From assembly GCF_900102615.1 (NCBI RefSeq), contig NZ_FMYV01000001.1, forward strand, positions 62,913-126,912: DNA of 64,000 bases. Reading direction: 5' to 3'. This DNA comes from Geotoga petraea (GTDB taxonomy: Bacteria > Thermotogota > Thermotogae > Petrotogales > Petrotogaceae). Numbering within the stretch: the stretch's first letter is position 1; each line of letters starts with the position of its first letter. The position numbers were made by a program, and so were the translations under genes. The notes beneath the pieces were generated by a model that saw nothing but the letters and a program-made list of their open reading frames with translations, searched no databases and was not told the DNA's origin. Shown piece after piece: positions 1 to 7,219 of this stretch.

Positions 1-22
1 TCTAAAAGTCCTATTAAATCAA

Positions 23-246
23 TCTAACATCAATAATGATTATATTTAAATTCAAATTCAGCTATAAATTGGTCATCGCCTGCAGGATATCTAACATCAA
101 TAATGATTATATTTAAATAAATACTCTTTACTTGAATTTTTAGAACCAAACAATTTCTAACATCAATAATGATTATATTTAAATTTGATTAACTATCTTT
201 ATGGATTTGAAACTATTTCTAACCTTTATAGTAATTATAAATATTG
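23..246 (+). CRISPR. CRISPR array, leader-distal end
   Basis: Three identical 29-bp repeats lie at 23-51, 90-118 and 156-184; each begins TCTAACATCAATAATG and ends ATTTAAAT. A fourth copy at 218-246 keeps TCTAAC and part of the AT-rich core but is clearly degenerate. Spacers are 38, 37 and 33 bp. The ATTTAAAT 3' end resembles the 5' handle of clostridial type I-B crRNAs, and the decayed last repeat marks the leader-distal end, so transcription should run left to right from outside the window. The array continues leftwards and ends directly before cas4. Confidence 0.93.
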
Positions 247-261
247 TTTAGGGGGGATTGT

Positions 262-756
262 ATGGAAGTGAATGGTACTTTAATAAACTATTATTTTCAT
301 TGTAAAAGGCAGTGTTGGTTACATGCAAATAGAATTAATCTTGAAAATGAAGATGAAACAGTAAAAATTGGAAAAGCTTTGCATGAGGAAAAGTTAGGGA
401 AAAAGGAAAATACTGAAGTAAAAATTGATAATATTGCCATTGATAAAATCACTAAAGATTATTTAGTTGAAATTAAAAAATCAGATGCTGATTTTAAAGC
501 GTCTAAATGGCAACTATTGTTATATCTTTCTGTTTTAAAAAAGAAAGGAATTCATAAAAAAGGGAAATTAGTGTTCATTGAAAAAAATAAAACTGATAAA
601 AAAACATATTATTTTGAGTTAACCGAAGATAATGAAAATGATTTGAAGAAAATAATTTTTGATATTAAAGAATTAATAGCGAATGAAAAAATCCCTAATG
701 TTGATTTTAAAAATAAATGTAAAAAATGTTCTTATTATCAATATTGTATGATTTAA
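262..756 (+). CDS. cas4: CRISPR-associated exonuclease Cas4
   Basis: Cas4 is a RecB-like nuclease with an iron-sulfur cluster that trims prespacers and selects PAM-containing DNA with Cas1-Cas2. The 164-residue protein has an N-terminal cysteine in YYFHCKRQCWL and a C-terminal CKKCSYYQYC cluster, giving the usual four cysteines. The nuclease core is visible as DYLVEIKKSD followed by KWQLLLYLSVL. A longer frame opens upstream with TTG, but the ATG at 262 follows a strong AGGGGGG ribosome-binding site, so I start there. It sits just after the terminal CRISPR repeat and about 130 bp before cas1, in the same direction. Confidence 0.93.
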   Translation: MEVNGTLINYYFHCKRQCWLHANRINLENEDETVKIGKALHEEKLGKKENTEVKIDNIAIDKITKDYLVEIKKSDADFKASKWQLLLYLSVLKKKGIHKKGKLVFIEKNKTDKKTYYFELTEDNENDLKKIIFDIKELIANEKIPNVDFKNKCKKCSYYQYCMI

Positions 757-884
757 ACAAAATAAGGGAAAGTGAATATTGTAAAATACAATATTTTTAT
801 TATCTTATGCTTTTGAAGAGAAAGAACAGTTTGTTAAAACCTTAATTTGATAAAAAAATAACAGGGTCAATAAAGGAGGGAAAC

Positions 885-1880
885 ATGAAATCAAAATATA
901 TTATGACTATGGGAAATTTGAGCAGAAAAGATAATTCTTTAGATTTTAAGAACGAAAAAGGTCACAATTATATTCCAATTGAAGGAGTTAGAGAGATTTA
1001 TATTTTGAATGAGGTTTCTGTTAATTCTAAACTATTATCATATTTGTCTAAATATGGAATTATTCTTCATTTTTTTGACTATTTTGGGCATTATACAGGA
1101 ACTTATTATCCAAAGGAAAAATATATCTCTGGAAAATTATTAATTAAACAAGTTTATGCATTTACCAATAAAAGAGAAAAGATTGCAAAATCAATTATTA
1201 AAGGAATAATAGAAAATATTCATTTTGTTTTATATCATTATTATAAGCATGGAATTAATGAAGTAAAACCTTTTTTGGGCGATTTGAAAAAAATATATTT
1301 AAGGGATTTGGAAAAAGATATAAATATTTCACAAATTATGGCGATTGAAGGAGCAGTTTGGCAAAATTTTTATAATCAATTCAAATTTTTTTTGAATGAA
1401 GATTTTATTTTTAATAAAAGAGTTAAAAGACCTCCTGATAATCCAATAAATGCATTAATATCTTTCGGTAATTCCCTTCTTTATACTAGAACAATTTCTC
1501 AGATTTATAGAACTCACCTTGATCAATCAATTAGCTTTTTACACGAACCTGTTCAAAGTAGATTTTCTTTGAGTTTAGATTTATCAGAATCTTTCAAACC
1601 CTTAATAGTTTTTAAAACAATTTTTGATTTAGTTAATCATAATAGTTTAAAGGTTAAGGAACATTTTGATAATAAATTAAATTATTGTATTTTAAACCCA
1701 CAAGGAAGGAAAATTTTTATAAAAGCATTCGAAGAAAGGTTAGACAAAAAATTCAAACATGGAAAATTAAAAAGGCTTGTTTCTTATAATACAGCTATTA
1801 AAATAGATGGATACAAACTGATAAAAGATATCATGGAAGATAAACCTTTTATTCCTTATATAGAAAAGATCAAGATATAA
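885..1880 (+). CDS. cas1: CRISPR integrase Cas1 (type I-B-like)
   Basis: Cas1 is the metal-dependent integrase that inserts spacers at the leader end of the array. The protein is 331 residues, normal for the type I-B/HMARI Cas1 group. The metal ligands appear in order: the glutamate in AIEGAVWQNFY, the histidine in SFLHEPVQSRFSLSLDLSE, and acidic residues shortly after it. ATG at 885 follows an AAAGGAGGG ribosome-binding site. The stop codon overlaps the cas2 start as TAATG, so the two should be translationally coupled. The 128-bp gap after cas4 has a short AT-rich stretch but no recognisable repeat. Confidence 0.95.
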   Translation: MKSKYIMTMGNLSRKDNSLDFKNEKGHNYIPIEGVREIYILNEVSVNSKLLSYLSKYGIILHFFDYFGHYTGTYYPKEKYISGKLLIKQVYAFTNKREKIAKSIIKGIIENIHFVLYHYYKHGINEVKPFLGDLKKIYLRDLEKDINISQIMAIEGAVWQNFYNQFKFFLNEDFIFNKRVKRPPDNPINALISFGNSLLYTRTISQIYRTHLDQSISFLHEPVQSRFSLSLDLSESFKPLIVFKTIFDLVNHNSLKVKEHFDNKLNYCILNPQGRKIFIKAFEERLDKKFKHGKLKRLVSYNTAIKIDGYKLIKDIMEDKPFIPYIEKIKI

Positions 1881-2161
1881 TGAAAAATTATAATTATTCT
1901 TATATTATTTTAATGTACGATATAAATGAAAAAAGGGTACAAAAAGTTTTTAAGATTTGTAAAAAATATTTAGAACATTATCAAAAATCTGTTTTTATGG
2001 GAGAAATAACAGCATCGAATATTATTAAATTAAGAAAAGAATTAAAGAAAATAATCAATAAAAAAGAAGATTTTGTGGCTATTATAAAAATGATGAATGA
2101 AAAGAGCTTTGAAATAGAGAGTTATGGAAATGAAGAAAATGAAGATAAAGATTTTTTATAA
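1880..2161 (+). CDS. cas2: CRISPR-associated protein Cas2
   Basis: Cas2 is the small ferredoxin-fold dimer that bridges two Cas1 dimers in the spacer-integration complex. The 93-residue product opens with YSYIILMYDINEKRVQKVFKI, the typical first beta strand with its conserved aspartate, followed by QKSVFMGEI. It overlaps the cas1 stop by one base. No further cas gene follows: the next 300 bp are non-coding and then a toxin-antitoxin pair lies on the other strand. The interference genes (cas3, cas5, cas7, cas8, cas6) are therefore outside the window or absent. Confidence 0.93.
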   Translation: MKNYNYSYIILMYDINEKRVQKVFKICKKYLEHYQKSVFMGEITASNIIKLRKELKKIINKKEDFVAIIKMMNEKSFEIESYGNEENEDKDFL

Positions 2162-2207
2162 AATCAAGCAGTAGGCTTATTAATTATCCTCTCAGTTGAA
2201 TTTTCTC

Positions 2208-2280
2208 ACTTGACAAAAACAGATATTATTGTTATTGTCAAGCGAAAAATCTACCAAATATCACTCGAAAAGTGTACCAC
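2208..2280. mobile_element. Possible IS21-type insertion-sequence end (scar)
   Basis: The 300-bp gap after cas2 holds two tandem, offset copies of a related motif: GCGAAAAATCTACCAA at 2242-2257 and TCGAAAAGTGTACCAC at 2265-2280, matching at 12 of 16 positions with a 23-bp offset. Just upstream, CTTGACAA (2208-2215) is repeated inverted as TTGTCAAG at 2235-2242. Repeated CGAAAAnTnTACCA units are typical of IS21-family termini, where the transposase binds several times. No istA or istB gene is present, so this would be a remnant. The rest of the gap shows nothing else I can support. Confidence 0.35.
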
Positions 2281-2432
2281 TAAGGTAAAATAATCAAGAA
2301 AAGCCTTGAGAATCAGGTCTGCCTTGGGTTTGATTTATTGATGATTTTTTGATTTTAAAAATTATAATAATAATTAAAGAATCCACAAAAATACTGATTG
2401 AAAAAAGAGTCAATATACAAATTTTATAAAAA

Positions 2433-2467
2433 AATAACCTCAATTCAAATTAAAAATTGAGGTTATT
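2433..2467 (-). terminator. Terminator / 35-bp palindrome left of the mazEF-like pair
   Basis: AATAACCTCAATT pairs with AATTGAGGTTATT around a short AT loop. On the minus strand it is followed by a run of T, as expected for an intrinsic terminator of the toxin gene, whose last codons it overlaps. An inverted, nearly identical copy lies at 3103-3137. Confidence 0.75.
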
Positions 2468-2786
2468 TGATGAGCATTTCTTCAAGGACATATTTTACTT
2501 CTTGAATTTCTTTCTTGGTTAACATTCCTATTTTTTTGATAAATCTACTCTTATCTAAAGTTCTGATTTGATCTAAAACTATATGAGATTCTACGTCTTT
2601 TATTGTTGTTTTTACTCGAAAAGGATAGGTATTTTTTATCTTGCTTGTTAAAGGAGCAACTATTATTGTATTGAGATTATGGTTCATTTCATCTGGGGAT
2701 ATCACTAAACAAGGCCTAACTTTGTTTATCTTAGATCCTTTTGTTGGATTCAAATCGATCAAAAATATTTCATACTGTTTTATCAC
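2463..2786 (-). CDS. MazF/PemK-family toxin (mRNA interferase)
   Basis: About 107 residues opening KQYEIFLIDLNPTKGSKINKVRPCLVISPDEMN. This is the first strand of the MazF/PemK beta-barrel, with the conserved arginine-proline dipeptide and the NTIIVAPLTSK segment following. MazF toxins cut single-stranded RNA at short specific sequences and are blocked by the cognate antitoxin. The likely start is GTG at 2786, overlapping the antitoxin stop as GTGA; a TTG one codon earlier is also possible. There is no separate ribosome-binding site, so translation is probably coupled to the antitoxin gene. Confidence 0.88.
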   Translation of the reverse strand: MIKQYEIFLIDLNPTKGSKINKVRPCLVISPDEMNHNLNTIIVAPLTSKIKNTYPFRVKTTIKDVESHIVLDQIRTLDKSRFIKKIGMLTKKEIQEVKYVLEEMLIK

Positions 2787-3025
2787 CAATCTATATCATT
2801 CCAATCATCTAAGTCATCATCTATTAAAAGATGGTCTTCTTGGTTCTCGTGTAGTTTTTTTGCTGCGGTGTCCCAACCCTCTCTCGTTTTTTTAACTGGT
2901 TTAATTATTAATTTATTTTCTATTATTTCCATCTCAATTTGTTCTCCAAGATCAAGCTCTTTAATTATGCTCGAAGGGATTCTTATTCCTTTAGAGTTCC
3001 CTATTCTGATTAGATTTGTTTTCAT
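2783..3025 (-). CDS. AbrB/MazE-family antitoxin
   Basis: An 80-residue protein. Its N-terminal half is a SpoVT/AbrB swapped-hairpin DNA-binding domain: LIRIGNSKGIRIPSSIIKELDLG, followed by IEMEIIENKLIIKP. The acidic C-terminal tail (DHLLIDDDLDDWNDIDW) is the part expected to wrap the toxin. ATG at 3025 sits six bases after AGAGGTG; an in-frame GTG three codons earlier overlaps that ribosome-binding site and is less likely. It is transcribed first, before the toxin. A near-perfect palindrome on its promoter suggests autorepression. Confidence 0.88.
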   Translation of the reverse strand: MKTNLIRIGNSKGIRIPSSIIKELDLGEQIEMEIIENKLIIKPVKKTREGWDTAAKKLHENQEDHLLIDDDLDDWNDIDW

Positions 3026-3044
3026 ACATCTCACCTCTTTAATG

Positions 3045-3087
3045 TAATTACAATGTAATTATATAATAGTTTTCTTATAATTGTCAA
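3045..3087 (-). promoter_or_regulatory. Promoter and probable autorepression operator of the toxin-antitoxin operon
   Basis: On the minus strand TTGACA (3082-3087) is followed after 18 bp by TATAAT (3058-3063). A palindrome with 8-bp arms, TAATTACA-T-TGTAATTA, covers 3045-3061 and overlaps the -10 box. This is where a MazE-type antitoxin dimer would be expected to bind; the binding is inference. Confidence 0.75.
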
Positions 3088-3102
3088 ATGATTATATTGT
3101 AT

Positions 3103-3137
3103 AATAACCTCAATTCTTAATTTGAATTGAGGTTATT
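3103..3137 (-). terminator. Terminator / inverted 35-bp palindrome right of the mazEF-like pair
   Basis: The AATAACCTCAATT...AATTGAGGTTATT hairpin lies just downstream of the minus-strand beta-propeller gene and can end its transcript. Read on the minus strand it matches the palindrome at 2433-2467 at 34 of 35 positions. Confidence 0.75.
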
Positions 3138-3147
3138 AGATTGTTGA

Positions 3148-4065
3148 TTATTTTTTTAAATAGGCTATTCCATCTGGATGTATTCCTGCTTTTACTCTTG
3201 TTGTTTCTTCGAGTTTTTCCACATTTATAAAAGATATATCGTTGGTTTTGTTGTTGGCAACAAAAGCCATGCTTCCTGATTCGTTAAAGCACACTCCACC
3301 TGGCCATATACCTATCGGAATTCTTTTTATTTCCCAAGGTACTAATTGATCTTTCATTTTGTGTTTTGTGGCTATTACCGAAACATCTCTGGAATATCTG
3401 TTTGGAATAAAGGCATATTTTCCATCTGGGGAGAATACGATTCTTATTGGGCATTCTCCTGTTCTTCTTTTATAGTCTGGTTTTAATGTTTTTCTGTTTA
3501 TGACATATAAGGTGTTGTCTTCTTGGTTTGCTACATAAACATATTTGCCATCTGGAGAGCAAGCCACACCCTCTGGACCTTTTCCAACCGGGAAATGCCC
3601 TGTTATTTCTTCTGTTTCTGTATCTATTATTGTTATGTTGTCACTACCAATATTTGGAACATAAATTGTTTTTTTATCAGGGGATGGTTCTATCATATGG
3701 GATAACTTCTGATAAGTGGGAAAATGTTTTATTATTTCATCTGTTTGGGTATCTATTATGAAGATTTTCTCTGAATAAGTGGAAGCTACGTAAAGTTTCT
3801 TTCCGTTATCCACTATATCCAGCCCATGTGGGAAATTGAAATCTTCATGAGTTATCCTTTTTGTTATCTCAAAACTATCATTGTCTATTACGTCTATAGT
3901 GTTACCAAGTGAGCAGGTTACATATGTCTTTTTACCGTCTTCAGTTACTATAACTTCGTGTGGATTGTGATCAGTCTGGATTTTTTTGATTTCTTCTTTT
4001 TTTTCTATGTTGATTATAGAAATAGAATCTTCGTCTTTGTTTAAAACTATAAGATATTCTTCCAT
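3148..4065 (-). CDS. YVTN-family beta-propeller repeat protein
   Basis: The 305-residue protein is built from about seven 40-residue repeats, each with a core like SPDGKYVYVANQEDNTLYVINRKT. This is the YVTN/NHL-type beta-propeller signature also seen in archaeal surface-layer proteins and in the cytochrome cd1 and lactonase folds. There is no signal peptide, so it is probably cytoplasmic. No catalytic residues can be assigned; such proteins usually act as binding scaffolds. It has its own ribosome-binding site (AGGAGGGG before ATG) and a terminator at 3103-3137, so it looks like a single-gene unit. Confidence 0.85.
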   Translation of the reverse strand: MEEYLIVLNKDEDSISIINIEKKEEIKKIQTDHNPHEVIVTEDGKKTYVTCSLGNTIDVIDNDSFEITKRITHEDFNFPHGLDIVDNGKKLYVASTYSEKIFIIDTQTDEIIKHFPTYQKLSHMIEPSPDKKTIYVPNIGSDNITIIDTETEEITGHFPVGKGPEGVACSPDGKYVYVANQEDNTLYVINRKTLKPDYKRRTGECPIRIVFSPDGKYAFIPNRYSRDVSVIATKHKMKDQLVPWEIKRIPIGIWPGGVCFNESGSMAFVANNKTNDISFINVEKLEETTRVKAGIHPDGIAYLKK

Positions 4066-4152
4066 ATTACCCCTCCTTAGTTAGCTTTCCTAATTATATT
4101 GTACCATTTTTTATAACTAATATAAAATAATCGAGTAATATATTAACTAAAA

Positions 4153-4172
4153 AGTACCAGCTTTTGCTGGCA
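4153..4172 (-). terminator. Intrinsic terminator of the M3 peptidase gene
   Basis: On the minus strand AGTGCCAGC-AAAA-GCTGGTACT forms a stem with one G-T pair and is followed by a T run, 15 bp after the stop codon. Confidence 0.8.
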
Positions 4173-4186
4173 CTTTCGTTAATTTA

Positions 4187-5881
4187 TTATAGAGAATTTA
4201 CATCAACCGAATTTATGTATGTTTCTATTTTATCTACAACATTTTTTAGAGCTCCATCTTTGAAAGGTAGTTCAATATTAGCAATTTCTATTAATTTGGT
4301 GAATGGATATTCTCCACCTGCTTTACAAAGATTAACATAATCTTCCCATGCTTTTTCGTGATCGTCTTGGTCTTTTTTCCAGAACTGGAGTGCGCATACT
4401 TGTGCTAAGGTGTAATCTATGTAGTAAAAAGGAGTTGCATAAATATGTGTCTGTCTTTGCCAGAAACCACCATTTTCTAAATACTCATGTCCATCATAGT
4501 CTCTATGAGGTAGATATTTGTTTTCCAATTCTTTCCATTTTTTTCTTCTATCTTCTGGAGTAACGGTTGGATTTTCGTAAACAAAGTGTTGGAATTCATC
4601 TACTGCTACACCATATGGGATAAATTTTAAGGCATCAAGCATGTGAATGTATCTTGCTTTTTCTGCTTGATTTTTGTAGAATAAATTCCACCATGGCCAT
4701 GTGAAAAATTCCATGCTCATTGAATGAATTTCTGCTGATTCCATTGTTGGTATCCAATAATCTGGAACTTCTTTATCCAATGAAGAGTACATTTGAAAGC
4801 CGTGGCCTGCTTCGTGAGTTAGAACCTTTACATCTCCTGCTGTTCCGTTGAAGTTGCTAAAAATGAATGGAGATTTGTATTTTGGTAGTATTGTACAAAA
4901 ACCACCGGGCCTTTTTCCTTCTTTACTTTCGAGGTCTAATAGATGATTGTTTATCATAAAATTGAAGAATTTACCCGTTTCTTCTGATAATTCTTCGTAC
5001 ATTTTTCTTGCGTTTTCAACCAGTTCATCTGATGTTCCTACCGGGTCAGGGTTTCCACCTTTGAAAGCATATGGTTCGTCGTAGAATTTGAAGTCATCTA
5101 TTCCAACTCTTTCTTTTTGTTCTTTGTATAGTTTTTGTGTTAGTGGTACCAATACTTCTTTGACTTGTTGTCTGTAATTTTTAACCATTTTGTGGTCAAA
5201 ATCAGTTCTTCTCATTCTGTCGTAACCAAGTTGAACAAAGTTTTCATAACCCAATTTTTTAGCTATTCTGTCTCTAACTTTTACCAATTTATCGTATATT
5301 TCATCTAATTGATCCATTTTTGATGCCAACCAATCGTATTTAGCTTTTGAGGCGTTTTTTCTGATTTCTCTATCTTCTGATTTTTCAAAAGGTGTCAATT
5401 GGGATAAAGTTCTTTCTTTTCCTTGGAATTCTACTTTTCCGGAAGAGATTAACTGAGTATATTGCATTTTTAATTTGTTTTCTTCTTTCAAGTCTTCGAT
5501 TATTTCAGGTTTAAATGTTTTTAATTTTAATTCTATTAAATTGAAATAATGTTCTCCCAGTTTTTCTTTTAGGTCGTCTTTGAATTTTGAGTTGAACACC
5601 AATTTTTTGAATTCATTCTCAAGTCCATCTAATGTCGGTTCGTTTTCGTTTATGAATTCCACTTCTTTTTTGTAGAATTCATCGTTTGTGTTTATTGCAT
5701 ATCTTACATTTGCAAGGCTGAACATTGTTGAAAAATCTCTGGAATAATCGTTTAACTGGTGGATTATTCCCAGCTGTTTTTCAGCAGAGTTTGAGCTTTT
5801 AAATTCATCAATTAACTCTTTGAATGTTTGTTCGATTTCTTGAATGTTTGGTCTTTCATATTTCATGTTTTCAAATTTCAT
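4187..5881 (-). CDS. M3-family oligoendopeptidase (PepF-like)
   Basis: A cytoplasmic zinc metallopeptidase of the thimet/oligoendopeptidase F family, expected to degrade short peptides. The 564-residue length is typical. The zinc motif VLTHEAGHGFQMY gives H356, E357 and H360, and the downstream ESAEIHSMSMEFF supplies the third zinc ligand (about E384). The N-terminal half is helical and charged, as in the family. ATG at 5881 follows GGAGGAGAACAC. The promoter upstream carries a GTTAG-N5-CTAAC palindrome that recurs at an MFS transporter gene. A terminator follows, so it is probably monocistronic. Confidence 0.92.
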   Translation of the reverse strand: MKFENMKYERPNIQEIEQTFKELIDEFKSSNSAEKQLGIIHQLNDYSRDFSTMFSLANVRYAINTNDEFYKKEVEFINENEPTLDGLENEFKKLVFNSKFKDDLKEKLGEHYFNLIELKLKTFKPEIIEDLKEENKLKMQYTQLISSGKVEFQGKERTLSQLTPFEKSEDREIRKNASKAKYDWLASKMDQLDEIYDKLVKVRDRIAKKLGYENFVQLGYDRMRRTDFDHKMVKNYRQQVKEVLVPLTQKLYKEQKERVGIDDFKFYDEPYAFKGGNPDPVGTSDELVENARKMYEELSEETGKFFNFMINNHLLDLESKEGKRPGGFCTILPKYKSPFIFSNFNGTAGDVKVLTHEAGHGFQMYSSLDKEVPDYWIPTMESAEIHSMSMEFFTWPWWNLFYKNQAEKARYIHMLDALKFIPYGVAVDEFQHFVYENPTVTPEDRRKKWKELENKYLPHRDYDGHEYLENGGFWQRQTHIYATPFYYIDYTLAQVCALQFWKKDQDDHEKAWEDYVNLCKAGGEYPFTKLIEIANIELPFKDGALKNVVDKIETYINSVDVNSL

Positions 5882-5905
5882 GTGTTCTCCTCCTTAAAAA
5901 TATTA

Positions 5906-5950
5906 GTTAGCATTACTAACATTATAATAATATATGCACTAAAATGTCAA
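5906..5950 (-). promoter_or_regulatory. Promoter of the M3 peptidase gene with palindromic operator
   Basis: The minus strand shows TTGACA (5945-5950), an 18-bp spacer, and TATAAT (5921-5926). GTTAGTAATGCTAAC, a perfect GTTAG-N5-CTAAC palindrome on this strand, directly follows the -10 box at 5906-5920, over the expected transcription start. The same arms occur at the MFS promoter at 47286-47300. Confidence 0.75.
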
Positions 5951-5980
5951 GAAAAATTAAAAATTTGGTTTTATAAATAA

Positions 5981-6004
5981 AAATACCAGCGTATGCTGGT
6001 ATTT
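5981..6004 (-). terminator. Intrinsic terminator of the gpx-ohrR operon
   Basis: AAATACCAGC pairs perfectly with GCTGGTATTT around a 4-base loop, and the minus-strand 3' side is T-rich. It overlaps the last bases of the OhrR gene. Confidence 0.8.
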
Positions 6005-6428
6005 AAACATGGTTTTTTATGAATTCATCAGTCATTTTTTTTATGTTATGATACTGTTCCATTGTTAGCCCGGTTTCTTCTGCTATTTTGAAGGGTATGT
6101 TTTTTGCTTTTTCTTTTAATTCTCTTCCTTTTTGTGTTATTTCCACTTCGAGTATTCTTTCGTCTTTTTCGCTTCTTTGCTTTTTTACAAGATCTTTTTT
6201 TTCTAATTTCTTTATTAATGGACTTAAGGTCCCAGAATCAAGATATAGAGTATCTCCGAGTTCTTTTAAAACAATTTTTTCTTTTTCCCACATTACGAGC
6301 ATAACTATGTACTGTAAATAAGTAAGGCCAATTTTTTTTAAATGAGGCTGGTAGAGCCTTGTTATTAACCTTGATGCTGTATATAGGGAAAAGCATAATT
6401 GATTTTCAAGTTTTAATTGTTCTTCCAT
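6003..6428 (-). CDS. ohrR: OhrR-type MarR-family peroxide-sensing repressor
   Basis: A 141-residue winged-helix MarR protein. The start, EQLKLENQLCFSLYTASRLITRLYQPHL, closely matches OhrR proteins, where the cysteine (here C12) is oxidised by organic hydroperoxides and releases the DNA. The recognition region LYLDSGTLSPLIKKLEKKDLVKKQRSEKDER is also OhrR-like. No second cysteine is present, so it is the one-Cys type. It lies 5 bp after the peroxidase gene and is co-transcribed with it. The upstream promoter carries a palindrome resembling the OhrR box, which suggests autorepression together with its target. Confidence 0.85.
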   Translation of the reverse strand: MEEQLKLENQLCFSLYTASRLITRLYQPHLKKIGLTYLQYIVMLVMWEKEKIVLKELGDTLYLDSGTLSPLIKKLEKKDLVKKQRSEKDERILEVEITQKGRELKEKAKNIPFKIAEETGLTMEQYHNIKKMTDEFIKNHV

Positions 6429-6433
6429 TTAAA

Positions 6434-6916
6434 TTACGCCTTAAGTAGTTCTTCGATATCTTTTTTCATACTTAATGGCTTTTTAATTGGAGCAAATCTT
6501 TTTACAACATCGCCATTTTTATCCACCAAAAATTTTGTAAAATTCCATTTTATATCTTTGCTGTTAAGAAGCCCTTTTACGTTCTCTTTTAAATATTTAT
6601 ATATAGGGTGTGTATTTTCACCGTTTACATCGATTTTGTCAAATAGCTGGAAAGTTACATTATAATTCAATTTACAAAAATTTCTAATTTCTTCATTGTC
6701 TCCTGGTTCTTGATTTCCAAACTGGTTACAAGGAAAGGCAAGTATTTCAAAATCTTGATCTTTGTATTCTTCATATAGTTTTTGAAGTTCTTCGTATTGT
6801 GGAGTAAAACCACATTTGCTCGCTGTATTTACCACTAATAAAACTTTTCCGTTGTAATCTTTCATGTTCTTTTCAATGCCCATGTTTGTTTTTGCCGAAA
6901 AATCGTAAAAATTCAT
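6434..6916 (-). CDS. Glutathione-peroxidase-family thiol peroxidase
   Basis: The 160-residue protein is a bacterial GPx homologue of the BsaA/BtuE type. It has the peroxidatic cysteine C35 in [16 protein letters not shown], the [12 protein letters not shown] motif with the catalytic glutamine, and the [13 protein letters not shown] segment with the catalytic tryptophan and asparagine. Such enzymes reduce hydroperoxides and are usually thioredoxin-dependent rather than glutathione-dependent. It is first in a two-gene operon with the OhrR-type repressor, so this peroxidase takes the place normally held by Ohr. It starts at ATG 6916 after AGGAGTGATA. Confidence 0.9.
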   Translation of the reverse strand: MNFYDFSAKTNMGIEKNMKDYNGKVLLVVNTASKCGFTPQYEELQKLYEEYKDQDFEILAFPCNQFGNQEPGDNEEIRNFCKLNYNVTFQLFDKIDVNGENTHPIYKYLKENVKGLLNSKDIKWNFTKFLVDKNGDVVKRFAPIKKPLSMKKDIEELLKA

Positions 6917-6946
6917 ATTATCACTCCTTGATTAATTTTATAAAAT

Positions 6947-6992
6947 TTAGTTGTATACAATTAATTATATAATAATATTTTTAGTTTGTCAA
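6947..6992 (-). promoter_or_regulatory. gpx-ohrR promoter with OhrR-box-like operator
   Basis: TTGACA (6987-6992), a 17-bp spacer and TATAAT (6964-6969) form a near-consensus minus-strand promoter. TTGTATACAA at 6951-6960 is a perfect palindrome within the larger TTAATTGTATACAACTAA (6947-6964). The Bacillus OhrR operator contains the same TTGTATACAA core, so this is a probable binding site at the transcription start. Confidence 0.8.
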
Positions 6993-7028
6993 ATAATAAA
7001 CGATATAATATTTTTCGGAGGTGGGAAA

Positions 7029-7175
7029 ATGTATAAAGAAAATTTATTTAATGGTTGAGCAGAAAAATACGATAAGGATGTTTATAATACAGAAAAATTC
7101 CCCTTTAAAAATTATAAAGATGTACTTTTTAAAATTTATAATCAAATTCCAGAAGAAAAATCAAAAGTGTCTACC
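7029..7175 (+). pseudogene. Truncated SAM-dependent methyltransferase remnant
   Basis: ATG at 7029 follows GGAGGTGGG and reads MYKENLFNG, then TGA at 7056-7058, then AEKYDKDVYNTEKFPFKNY in the same frame. This matches the start of class I methyltransferases that begin FNxWAExYD, with the tryptophan codon changed to a stop. The frame runs straight into the left 53-bp repeat flanking the ATPase gene and no later part of a methyltransferase is seen on either side of that unit. It is a broken gene: nonsense mutation plus loss of everything after roughly 45 codons. Confidence 0.7.
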
Positions 7176-7215
7176 ATAGTAGACACTTTTTGTATAAAAA
7201 CGACTATTGCGATAG
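7163..7215. repeat. Left 53-bp direct repeat flanking the AAA ATPase gene
   Basis: The repeat starts with a perfect 12-bp inverted repeat, AAAAGTGTCTAC-CATA-GTAGACACTTTT (7163-7190), then TGTATAAAAACGACTA and ends GATAG. It matches the copy at 8478-8530 at 47 of 53 positions, including 27 consecutive identical bases. Confidence 0.9.
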
Positions 7216-7219
7216 GCTA

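Noticed and set aside
2641-2895. Plus-strand open frame across the toxin-antitoxin genes
   Set aside because: It is a shadow of two clear minus-strand genes and has no ribosome-binding site or family likeness. Similar antisense frames over argS, groL, pheT and the kam genes were dropped for the same reason.
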